Shown in pieces: positions 1-7,358 of a DNA stretch of 64,000 bases (positions are counted from its first letter, which is position 1; each line of letters starts with the position of its first letter). The stretch covers positions 1-64,000 of the forward strand of contig CAYWSJ010000001.1 in NCBI GenBank assembly GCA_964461045.1, written 5' to 3'. Under the pieces are notes generated by a model. That model did no database searches. It had not been told where the DNA came from and was given only the letters and a program-made list of their open reading frames with translations. Position numbers and translations under genes: made by a program. Source of the DNA: JAGXLC01 sp964461045 (lineage in GTDB: Bacteria; Bacteroidota; Bacteroidia; Bacteroidales; UBA12077).

Positions 1-263
1 TATGGGTTGTTTTCAATCTTCCTATTGGTGTCGGTGAATTTATTTATTTGTAGAATGATAACATGTTCTTAACACACGAAAATTATTTTTTTAATATTAT
101 CGAGCTTTTTTTAAATAATACAGCAGTCAAAATCAAGTATAAAGTCTTTTTATATGCACAAAAGGAGCAGAGCAGGTTATGAGTTTTTTTGTTTTGGATA
201 TGAAAGGGATCATGAACCAAAATTGATAATAATATGTTGAATCGTTAAAAGTATGAGAAAAGA

Positions 264-1430
264 ATGGAAAGACTGGTAACATCTAATTTGAAACTCGGAA
301 TTATAGCAGGAGGTCAGCTCGGGAAAATGCTGATTCAGGAAGCCAGCAAGTGGGACATCCAATCGTATGTATTAGACAAGGATGAGAATTGTCCGGCCAG
401 AAGCATTGCAACACACTATATTAAAGGCAGCCATTTGGATTTTGACTCCGTTTATCAGTTCGGAAAAATGGTTGATATTCTGACCTTTGAGATTGAATCC
501 GTTAATATTGAGGCATTAAAAAAGCTCAAATTAGAAGGACATAAAGTTGTACCTGACCCTGATATATTAGAATTAATTCAAGATAAAGGCTTGCAGAAAG
601 AGTTTTACCGCAAGAATGGCATTCCAACCTCGGATTTTAAATTTTATGAATCCCAAGAGGCCATATTGAATGGTATTGAGAAAGATGAAATAAACTATCC
701 ATTTGTTCAAAAATTAAGAAAAGGGGGATATGATGGACGTGGAGTAGCTGTTGTGAATGATGAAAACGATGTGAATAAAGTTCTTCCCGGTGCTTCCATC
801 ATTGAGGAAAGAGTGGAAATAGAGAAGGAAATATCAGTAATTGCTGCCCGCAACGAGAAAGGAGATACAACCTGTTATCCTGTAGTAGAGATGGTTTTCG
901 ACCCCAAAGCCAACCTGGTGGATAAATTGTTATGCCCGTCTTTAATTACCGTTGAGCAATCTGAAAAAGCCATTCATTATGCAAGCGAAATAATAGAATT
1001 GTTGAATATGAGAGGTTTGCTGGCTGTTGAATTCTTTATAGATAAAAATGGCGATGTGATGGTAAACGAAATGGCTCCGCGTCCTCATAATAGCGGGCAT
1101 CATACCATTGAAAGTATCATTACCTCACAATTCGAACAGCATTTGAGGGCTATTCTTAACCTTCCACTGGGAAGCACAAAATTAAAACTTCCCTCGGTAA
1201 TGGTTAATATTTTAGGTGAAGAAAACCACGAAGGACAGGTGATCTATGAAGGTTTAACGGAAAGTATGGCTATTGATGGAGTCAAAATTCATCTTTATGG
1301 CAAAAAAATTACTCAGCCCTTCAGAAAAATGGGGCATATTACCGTATTGTCATCATCACTGGAATGTGCTATGAAAAAAGCCGATAAAGTAAAACAATTA
1401 ATAAAAGTAAAGTCATGGAAAAAAAGCTAG
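264..1430 (+). CDS. purK: N5-carboxyaminoimidazole ribonucleotide synthase (PurK)
   Basis: This cytosolic enzyme of purine synthesis uses ATP and bicarbonate to carboxylate AIR to N5-CAIR. The 388-residue product has the normal PurK length. It opens with the nucleotide-fold motif GIIAGGQLGKML (residues 12-23) and has the ATP-grasp core, with KLRKGGYDGRG around residues 150-160 and the metal/substrate-binding stretch EMAPRPHNSGHH near residue 270. The ATG at 264 places the conserved glycine-rich motif at the expected distance from the N terminus. Its last 16 bases overlap the start of purE, so the two are almost certainly co-transcribed and translationally coupled, as expected because PurE uses the unstable PurK product. 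No clear promoter was identified in the 263 bases upstream. Identification is by motif and by the purE neighbour and is secure. Confidence 0.96.
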   Translation: MERLVTSNLKLGIIAGGQLGKMLIQEASKWDIQSYVLDKDENCPARSIATHYIKGSHLDFDSVYQFGKMVDILTFEIESVNIEALKKLKLEGHKVVPDPDILELIQDKGLQKEFYRKNGIPTSDFKFYESQEAILNGIEKDEINYPFVQKLRKGGYDGRGVAVVNDENDVNKVLPGASIIEERVEIEKEISVIAARNEKGDTTCYPVVEMVFDPKANLVDKLLCPSLITVEQSEKAIHYASEIIELLNMRGLLAVEFFIDKNGDVMVNEMAPRPHNSGHHTIESIITSQFEQHLRAILNLPLGSTKLKLPSVMVNILGEENHEGQVIYEGLTESMAIDGVKIHLYGKKITQPFRKMGHITVLSSSLECAMKKADKVKQLIKVKSWKKS

Positions 1431-1906
1431 TAAACATCGTGATGGGTTCGGATTCTGATTTGCCTGTTATGGAACAGGCTGCCGAAATACTTGATCAATT
1501 AGGAGTTGGTTATGAAATTGATATTGTTTCTGCACACCGTACACCCGAAAAATTATACGAATTTGCTTCAAATGCCCACAAAAAGGGAGTTGAGGCAATT
1601 ATCGCGGGTGCAGGCGGAGCAGCCCATTTGCCGGGCATGATAGCTGCAATATCTCCTTTGCCTGTTATCGGAGTACCCATTAAGTCCAGTAATTCCATTG
1701 ACGGTTGGGATTCGCTTTTGTCTATCTTACAAATGCCTGGCGGAGTGCCCGTAGCAACGGTTGCTCTGAATGGTGCAAAAAATGCTGGTATCCTTGCTGC
1801 TCAGATCGTATCGGCCCAGGACAGTTCCATACGAGACAAGATAATTCAGTACAAGCAGGAACTGAAAGAAAAAGTGATTACTAAAGCAAATAACCTGAAA
1901 AAGTAA
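1415..1906 (+). CDS. purE: N5-carboxyaminoimidazole ribonucleotide mutase (PurE)
   Basis: Class I PurE moves the carboxyl group of N5-CAIR to carbon 4 to give CAIR, the step after PurK. The 163-residue product shows the whole family signature: GSDSDLPVM at residues 11-19, SAHRTPEKL around residues 39-47, AGAGGAAHLPGM around 64-75 and SPLPVIGVPI further on. The length is typical for the single-domain octameric enzyme. It overlaps purK by 16 bp in another frame, so the start at 1415 lies inside the purK end. The MFS transporter follows after only 9 bp, which suggests a three-gene unit. An antisense open frame at 1510-1698 is a shadow. Confidence 0.97.
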   Translation: MEKKLVNIVMGSDSDLPVMEQAAEILDQLGVGYEIDIVSAHRTPEKLYEFASNAHKKGVEAIIAGAGGAAHLPGMIAAISPLPVIGVPIKSSNSIDGWDSLLSILQMPGGVPVATVALNGAKNAGILAAQIVSAQDSSIRDKIIQYKQELKEKVITKANNLKK

Positions 1907-1915
1907 ATTGGTTGT

Positions 1916-3079
1916 ATGAGGAAGTATTTAACTGTGCTTGCTTCATTTATAATCATGCTATGTTTAGGCAGTGTTTATGCATGGAGCATAATAGCCGATG
2001 AGTTAATTCAAAACCATCATTTTTCTGCAACACAGGCTCAAGTTATTTTTGGAACCATCATAGCCATTTTCCCCGTTACAATGATTTTTGTCGGACGGCT
2101 GGGGGAGAAAATCAATCCCAGGTACATCGCTTACATTTCAGGAATTTTATTTTTAACAGGAAATATATTGGCGAGTTACTCTCAGGGTAATTTTATTATT
2201 ATCTTTCTGGGAATTGGAATTTTCACAGGCATAGCAACAGGATTTGGATATTGGGTGGCTTTAACAACCCCTGTTCAATGGTTTCCCGGTAAAAAAGGGC
2301 TGATTACCGGTATTGCCGCCGCTGGTTTTGGACTCGGAGCAGTACTTATGTCCGATATTGCAGAAAGAATCTTGTTTAACGGGAGAGATGTACTATACTT
2401 GTTTGCGTTTATTGGAATATCATATGGTATTTTAATACTGCTTTCTTCGAATTTCATCACACCAAATACGCTAGAGTCCAAAAAGAAAAAAATACAACTG
2501 AAAGAATATCTTGGCCATACGGTATTCAAAAAACTGTTTATTGGAATATTTTTAGGAACCTTTGCTGGGTTGCTTATTATTGGCAACCTGAAAATAATAG
2601 GTGGTCAGGGCAATACCTCTTCGCATTACCTTATACTGGGCGTTTCATTGTTTGCTGTGGCCAATTTTTTAGGAAGAATCACCTGGGGTTTTATTGCTGA
2701 TTATATTGGTGCTAACTTGAGCATCTTTATGGCTCTGCTGATGCAGTCGGTAGCTATTATGATGCTAAATATTATCGTATTATCCGATTTTTCTTACCTG
2801 TTGCTTGCTTTCTTCATAGGATTCGGTTTTGGCGGAAACTTTGTACTTTTTGCCAGGGAAACAGCTCATGTATTCGGGTTAAGCAATTTGGGTATCGTTT
2901 ATCCTTATGTGTTTATAGGTTATGCCATTGCAGGTATTGCAGGTCCATTTGCCGGTGGTTTGCTTTACGATATAACGGGAGTATATTCCTCTGCTATTTT
3001 GGTGTCAGGCATTACGAGCCTGGCGGGCAGTATCTTGTTCTTATACCAATACGTAAAAAAACGAAATATGGTAGTTTAA
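1916..3079 (+). CDS. MFS transporter, OFA (oxalate/formate antiporter-like) family
   Basis: This is a 387-residue inner-membrane protein with about twelve hydrophobic segments, the standard length and topology of a major facilitator. The N-terminal LGSVYAWSI motif and the stretch TPVQWFPGKKGLITGIAAAG (about residues 118-137) are characteristic of the OFA branch, whose members exchange oxalate, formate or other small monocarboxylates. The substrate cannot be read from the sequence. The gene starts 9 bp after purE, so it probably shares the purKE transcript. A link to purine synthesis (formate supply, for example) is conceivable but only a guess. The next gene is 450 bp away. Confidence 0.85.
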   Translation: MRKYLTVLASFIIMLCLGSVYAWSIIADELIQNHHFSATQAQVIFGTIIAIFPVTMIFVGRLGEKINPRYIAYISGILFLTGNILASYSQGNFIIIFLGIGIFTGIATGFGYWVALTTPVQWFPGKKGLITGIAAAGFGLGAVLMSDIAERILFNGRDVLYLFAFIGISYGILILLSSNFITPNTLESKKKKIQLKEYLGHTVFKKLFIGIFLGTFAGLLIIGNLKIIGGQGNTSSHYLILGVSLFAVANFLGRITWGFIADYIGANLSIFMALLMQSVAIMMLNIIVLSDFSYLLLAFFIGFGFGGNFVLFARETAHVFGLSNLGIVYPYVFIGYAIAGIAGPFAGGLLYDITGVYSSAILVSGITSLAGSILFLYQYVKKRNMVV

Positions 3080-3529
3080 AATATGTTCAAACAGTTGTTA
3101 ATTATATCCGGAAGGTGAAAACAGCATTTTTATTTCAGACTAATCAAAAATGATACTTTGGTTAGCTTTAATTTCAGGTTTTTTTTCTTTTTTTTCTAAT
3201 TAATTAGCATTTAAATAAGATCAGGTAACAGCAAGCAGCAAACCTATACTTCAAAATGCCCTTTAAAGTGGTGCATCTTCACAGTTTTCCATTAAAGGCC
3301 TTTAAACTGTTTTCTTACTTGTGAATTTTATTTGATTATTCCAAACGGGATGTTACTGTTTGTGGCATAGACCAATAAAAAACATCCTTTTAGTATGATT
3401 GGAATGGAATTTTTCAAAGCTTTTTCATAACTTGTTAACCAATTCATGCTGAAGGGAAAAAGTTGAACATAATCTTTTAGAGCTCCAAAGGATATTTCAT
3501 CAATTATGAGACTTTAAAAACCAATTATT
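3080..3529 (+). other. Intergenic region with one 30-bp inverted repeat
   Basis: No gene is visible in these 450 bases. An inverted repeat spans 3281-3310: outer arms ACAGTTT (3281-3287) and AAACTGT (3304-3310) enclose the perfect 14-bp palindrome TTAAAGGCCTTTAA (3292-3305). It is not followed by a T-run typical of a terminator on the plus strand. It may be an operator, a hairpin or nothing functional. The leader before the gene at 3530 is AT-rich, and I could not assign a clear Bacteroidota promoter. Confidence 0.5.
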
Positions 3530-4615
3530 ATGAAGAAGCTATTTATTTCAATCATCGGAATGCTGGCGAGCATAAGCATGTTTGCCCAAAGTCCGGATGC
3601 TTTTAGTTACCAGGCTGTAGCAAGAGCAAGCAATGGAGAATTAATCGCCAACGAGGCAATAAGTTTCAGAATAAGCATTTTACAAGGTACTACCGACGGT
3701 ATTTCGGTTTATTCAGAAACACATACAGATAGCACCAATGCGTATGGCTTGGTTTCCCTGCAAATTGGAACCGGCACGACTACCGATGATTTTTCTGCCA
3801 TTAATTGGGCAGGAGGACCTTTCTTTGTAAAAGTTGAAATGGATGCTAACGGTGGAATAAATTATGAATTAATGGGTACAAGCCAGTTGTTGAGTGTGCC
3901 TTATGCATTGGCAGCCGGAGAACTATTGGTTTCTAAAAAAGGCAAATTATATAAAACCTATTTAAAAGATGATGGTACTTTTGCTGGTCTTACTCATATA
4001 GAAGTAGAACAACCATTTAATGCTGTACCTACCGTTACAGATGTAGATGGGAATATTTACGAGACCGTAAAAATTGGAAACCAGGTTTGGACAACAGAAA
4101 ACCTTAGAACTACCAAATACAATGATGGTACAGATATACCCCTGGTAACGGGTGACACAGAATGGAGTAATTTGGATACATCCGGATATTGCTGGCATAT
4201 GAATGATAGTACTGCTTATGCCCAGACTTATGGCGCTTTATATAACTGGTATACAGTGAATACAAATAAACTATGCCCCGACGGTTGGCATGTGCCTGCT
4301 GATGAAGAATGGACTGAGTTAACAAATTATCTGAATGGCTTAGCAGGAGGAAGGCTTAAAGAATCTGGCACTATTCACTGGGGTAACCCAAATACGGACG
4401 CAATAAATGATAGTAAATTTACAGGTCGTCCTGGAGGAGTACGTGACCATTATGGATATTATTTCCACATAACTCTTAGTGGATATTGGTGGTGCTCTAC
4501 TGAATACTCGGATCTGAATGCGTTCTACCGTCAGCTATACTATAATTCAGCAGAAGTATTCAGAGAGTACAGCAACAAAAAGTATGGTTATTCAGTACGT
4601 TGTATCATGGATTAG
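3530..4615 (+). CDS. Secreted FISUMP-domain protein
   Basis: The 361-residue product begins with a classical signal peptide (MKKLFISIIGMLASISMFAQ, cleavage after about residue 19). An N-terminal beta-rich domain of about 130 residues, with the usual FSYQAVAR start and SVPYALAAG end seen in many Bacteroidota exported proteins, leads into a C-terminal FISUMP domain (Fibrobacter succinogenes major paralogous domain, TIGR02145/PF09603). Its signatures are GNQVWTTENLRTTKYNDG, CWHMND, GALYNWYTV, LCPDGWHVPADEEWTELTNYL, the WWCSTE box and the terminal GYSVRCI. The fold is related to C-type lectin/SUMF1 folds and the protein is probably surface exposed, but no biochemical role is established for the family. 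No T9SS C-terminal domain is visible. It stands alone, with long non-coding flanks. Confidence 0.88.
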   Translation: MKKLFISIIGMLASISMFAQSPDAFSYQAVARASNGELIANEAISFRISILQGTTDGISVYSETHTDSTNAYGLVSLQIGTGTTTDDFSAINWAGGPFFVKVEMDANGGINYELMGTSQLLSVPYALAAGELLVSKKGKLYKTYLKDDGTFAGLTHIEVEQPFNAVPTVTDVDGNIYETVKIGNQVWTTENLRTTKYNDGTDIPLVTGDTEWSNLDTSGYCWHMNDSTAYAQTYGALYNWYTVNTNKLCPDGWHVPADEEWTELTNYLNGLAGGRLKESGTIHWGNPNTDAINDSKFTGRPGGVRDHYGYYFHITLSGYWWCSTEYSDLNAFYRQLYYNSAEVFREYSNKKYGYSVRCIMD

Positions 4616-5097
4616 AATTTGATGTACTTCTGCAAAAACCGTTTGGTAATTAGTGTTTCAAAATTTGTTGTAAAGAATTTGCAATGAAGCAGTTTTTATC
4701 ATTATGAAAATAATAAATGTTAGGCAATAGTGACTATTCGATGTTCTGCTCTAACCTGGCATGCTGGAAATTCTTTTTATTAAGAAACCGTTTTGATTTT
4801 AATTTACATTAACAGGATAATCTTGACTAGCACAGTCCTTTAGGGCGGTGGATAGGTTAAACTATAATATACCCCCGATTTCTATAAATTTTGTAACTTA
4901 GTTTACAAAATTTATAGAAATCATAGACGAAAGAGGCATTTGAATCACCGCTAAAGGACGGTGCTAGTGAAATACCATCTTCAGAATTTGGAAAAGTATA
5001 ATTTTTATAAAAACAAACCGGTTTCTTAATAAATTTAGTTACTTTAATTATATTTGATTTATATTGAAACGTAAAGACACTTTTAAGTATCCATACT
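4616..5097 (+). other. Intergenic region dominated by a long imperfect palindrome
   Basis: These 482 bases hold no convincing gene. Most of the interval is the inverted-repeat structure described separately at 4775-5034. A leftward open frame across it (4857-5189) also runs into the start of the next gene on the other strand and has no recognisable domain, so I treat it as chance. Confidence 0.6.
4775..5034. repeat. Nested imperfect palindrome, IS200/REP- or MITE-like
   Basis: The left arm reads from TTATTAAGAAACCG (starting about 4777) to a hairpin at 4831-4850 (CACAGTCC-TTTA-GGGCGGTG). The right arm mirrors this: a hairpin CACCG...CGGTG at 4946-4963 and CCGGTTTCTTAATAAA ending about 5033. 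The two units lie in opposite orientation. In the middle is a perfect 20-bp inverted repeat (4877-4896 and 4903-4922) with a 6-base loop. A related single unit occurs at 32806-32880 (same AAGAAAC-GTTTT head and GATAA-CTTG before a hairpin). A short conserved head plus a foot hairpin resembles ends of IS200/IS605 elements or REP pairs. No transposase gene is present, so this is a non-autonomous or remnant element. Confidence 0.6.
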
Positions 5098-5556
5098 ATG
5101 AATAAAATTTTTAAATATTTTGAAAAACTGCTAATCTGGGGGATTCTAATATCTATTTCAGTAATTCTCATTTTTGCTTTTATAGACATCGTATATGTTA
5201 TTTATCAACATCTGTTTGCTCCCCCAATATTTATTATTAATGCCAAAGGATTAATGAACCTTTTTAGTTTGTTGCTTTTGCTCTTAATCGGACTCGAATT
5301 GTTTGAAACCGTACGGGCATATCTTAAAGAAGATATTGTGCATGTTGAATTCATTGTGCTGGTAGCTATTATAGCGATAGCGCGTAAAGTAATAATTTGG
5401 GATTTTGAACAATATAATACACAAGAGCTTATTAGCCTGGCAGTTATGATACTGGCACTTGGAATTGCTTATTTTCTTATTAGAAAAGCCGATGGGCGAA
5501 TAAAGAAAAGCTGGCTGCAAAAAGGGAGGAAAAGTGTAGAAGAAAAGGATGATTGA
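5098..5556 (+). CDS. PsiE-family (phosphate-starvation-inducible E) membrane protein
   Basis: A 152-residue inner-membrane protein with four hydrophobic segments (about residues 10-33, 45-68, 80-98 and 108-128) and a basic C-terminal tail ending in KSWLQKGRKS. Length, topology and motifs such as LELFETVRAYLKEDIVHVEFI and AIARKVI are those of the PsiE family (PF06146). The E. coli member is induced by phosphate starvation, but its molecular function is unknown. The ATG at 5098 is the first in frame and lies about 65 bp after the palindromic repeat, so the repeat may sit in its promoter or leader. It has no operon partner. The family call is good; any role in phosphate stress here is inherited from the family name. 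Confidence 0.8.
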   Translation: MNKIFKYFEKLLIWGILISISVILIFAFIDIVYVIYQHLFAPPIFIINAKGLMNLFSLLLLLLIGLELFETVRAYLKEDIVHVEFIVLVAIIAIARKVIIWDFEQYNTQELISLAVMILALGIAYFLIRKADGRIKKSWLQKGRKSVEEKDD

Positions 5557-5774
5557 TGCTATAATTGGTGCTAAGGTTATTCGATATTAAGAAATATTTC
5601 AAAAATTGGTTTCTGAAAAGCAATTGGATCCTGGCTTGAAAGTTATACCTATAAGACCGCCAGTAATGTATCTTTTTATTGCTTCCAACTCAGGTTAATA
5701 ATAAAACATGCAACAACTTAAATTAAAAGAAGTTTTTTTTGAATAATAAAGACAACTTTTAAATTAATAGAAAA

Positions 5775-6212
5775 ATGAAGATAAAAAGGAATTTTTAAAC
5801 GAAGGTTTGTTGAAAGCGTTTGCTTTGGTAAGAAAAGAATTCAACGAAATCGCCGGGTTTTATAAGGGGAAAATAAAAACCTATATGAATGAAGTATATG
5901 CCACAATTTTTGAGGATTTAAAGGAACAAAAAGTATCCCGATTATAAGAATGAGTATACCCTTGGTCGTCCATACTGGATGGCTTATGAAATGCTTGCCG
6001 TCTTCTTCAACATAAAAATCAATAACAAGAAAACCATGGATTATTATGTTTTTAAAGAGGCAGATCCCATAGCTTTCATGGAAATCTATACCAATTTGTA
6101 TGAAGAGGGCATCACCGATCCTAGAGAATTATATGAGCGTGGAATTAATGAATATATGAAAGAAGGCGGATATTGGAATAATGGTCTTGAAGAAAGATAT
6201 GAAAAACTATAA
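5775..6212 (+). pseudogene. Frameshifted small gene of unknown function
   Basis: An open stretch in one frame (about 5778-5944) encodes NEGLLKAFALVRKEFNEIAG and continues to DLKEQK. It then hits a stop, while the reading continues smoothly in another frame from about 5935 as YPDYKNEYTLGRPYWMAYEM and on to the stop at 6212. The shift lies in the run CAAAAAGTATCCC near 5929-5937. A second single-base slip near ATGAAGATAAAAAGG (5775-5789) would be needed to join the natural ATG. Corrected, the protein would be about 145 residues, acidic and soluble, with no domain I recognise. A hairpin with a T-run directly follows, as if the gene had once been complete. It may be a true pseudogene or a homopolymer sequencing error. 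The ATG at 5979 would give only a 77-residue fragment. Confidence 0.6.
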
Positions 6213-6238
6213 GAATTAACACATAATTCATTACAAAG

Positions 6239-6264
6239 AGCTGGCTCTGTGAGTCGGCTTTTTT
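6239..6264 (+). terminator. Rho-independent terminator after the frameshifted gene
   Basis: The stem AGCTGGCT (6239-6246) pairs with AGTCGGCT (6252-6259) with two G-U pairs and a 5-base loop, and is followed by a run of T to 6264. It sits 26 bp after the stop at 6212. Confidence 0.6.
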
Positions 6265-6573
6265 GTTTCTTCTATTGAGTTGGGCGTTCTGCAATAATAC
6301 CAACCTTGTCTGCCGGATTTATGCCCTTAGCGGTTAATAACCATTGCTGTAGCTTTTTTGCCAGTACCTTTAAATACAAAGACACCGGCGTTGCAAAATG
6401 CGGAAGTGTACCTCAGATATGATTAAAAAATAAATAAATATTTTCTGTATTATTTTGTTTTTCCTATTGCATGTCAGGAAATTAACTTGTAAATTGTTTT
6501 TTGGTGTTTGAATAAAATGGACACTGTTTTATTAAGCTATTTCTTTAATAAATAATTAATTATACAAATTATT
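6265..6573 (+). other. Leader region of the polysaccharide locus
   Basis: About 310 bases without a gene. The last 170 bases are very AT-rich and probably carry the promoter of the export operon starting at 6574. I could not fix a TTTG / TAnnTTTG pair with the correct spacing. No UpxY/NusG-like antiterminator gene is present, unlike many Bacteroides capsule loci. Confidence 0.4.
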
Positions 6574-7347
6574 ATGATGTTTTCTCCCAGAAAAATATTG
6601 TATTTATTTATACTGGCCATACCATTTGGCTTTTATTCCTGTCTGCCAAAGGAAAAAATGACCTACTTTTCGGAGGAAGGCAAGAAAGGACATTTAATTG
6701 ACTATGCAAACTACATAAAGAATAAAAAGATTAAACCACGCGACAGGCTTTATATAAAAATCCTCAGTCTAGATGAAAAAACGACACGATTGTTCAGTGA
6801 AGAATCAAGGCTTTATGGAGAATTGGATATGCATTTAAACAGTTATGAGGTAAGTGATTCGGGGTATATTGATTTTCCTTTTGTAGGAAAAATTTATGTA
6901 GAAGGGTATACTTTATCTGCAGCACGAGCCAAACTGGAAGATGAGATTACCATATATCTTCCTAACACAGCTATAAAGCTGAAATATGCCGGTAATTATA
7001 TAACTATTTTGGGTGAAGTTAACCGGCCGGGAAATCATTTGTTTTTCAAAGAAAAAATAAGTGTTTTTGAAGCACTTGCTCATGCAGGAGGCATAAGAGA
7101 CTATGGTAATAAACAAGAAGTAATAATTATAAGAGACCTGGAAGGAGAAACAAATTATAATACAATAGATATCACACGAAAGGATATAACCAATACTTAC
7201 TATTATTATCTTCTGCCAGACGATATTGTTATTGTTCAACCCCTTAATGCCAAATTCAGAACATTAAGGAACTTTCAGCTTGAATCATTGCTACTGTCAG
7301 GGATTACAACAATGGTTACAGTTTTGTATTTTATTATAAATAACTAA
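6574..7347 (+). CDS. Polysaccharide export outer-membrane lipoprotein (Wza-like)
   Basis: This protein of 257 residues has a lipoprotein signal peptide with lipobox FYSC (Cys at about residue 23). A polysaccharide biosynthesis/export domain (PF02563) covers about residues 52-135 (KIKPRDRLYIKI, YEVSDSGYIDFPFVGKIYVE, TLSAARAKLE). An SLBB domain follows at about residues 145-200 (TILGEVNRPGNHLFF, EALAHAGGIRDYGNK). A hydrophobic segment ends the protein (LLLSGITTMVTVLYFIINN), an arrangement common in Bacteroidota Wza homologues and shorter than E. coli Wza. It would form the outer-membrane channel for the exported polymer. The wzc-like gene follows after 11 bp, so they form an operon. Two adjacent ATG codons (6574 and 6577) are equally possible starts. 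Confidence 0.92.
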   Translation: MMFSPRKILYLFILAIPFGFYSCLPKEKMTYFSEEGKKGHLIDYANYIKNKKIKPRDRLYIKILSLDEKTTRLFSEESRLYGELDMHLNSYEVSDSGYIDFPFVGKIYVEGYTLSAARAKLEDEITIYLPNTAIKLKYAGNYITILGEVNRPGNHLFFKEKISVFEALAHAGGIRDYGNKQEVIIIRDLEGETNYNTIDITRKDITNTYYYYLLPDDIVIVQPLNAKFRTLRNFQLESLLLSGITTMVTVLYFIINN

Positions 7348-7358
7348 AAAAAAACAAA

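Noticed and set aside
1..263. tRNA, rRNA or regulatory RNA at the left edge
   Set aside because: The stretch is AT-rich without tRNA-like arms or known motifs; nothing supportable was found.
4857..5189. Leftward 110-codon frame across the palindrome
   Set aside because: It runs through the repeat and into the start of the PsiE gene on the other strand and shows no transposase motif.
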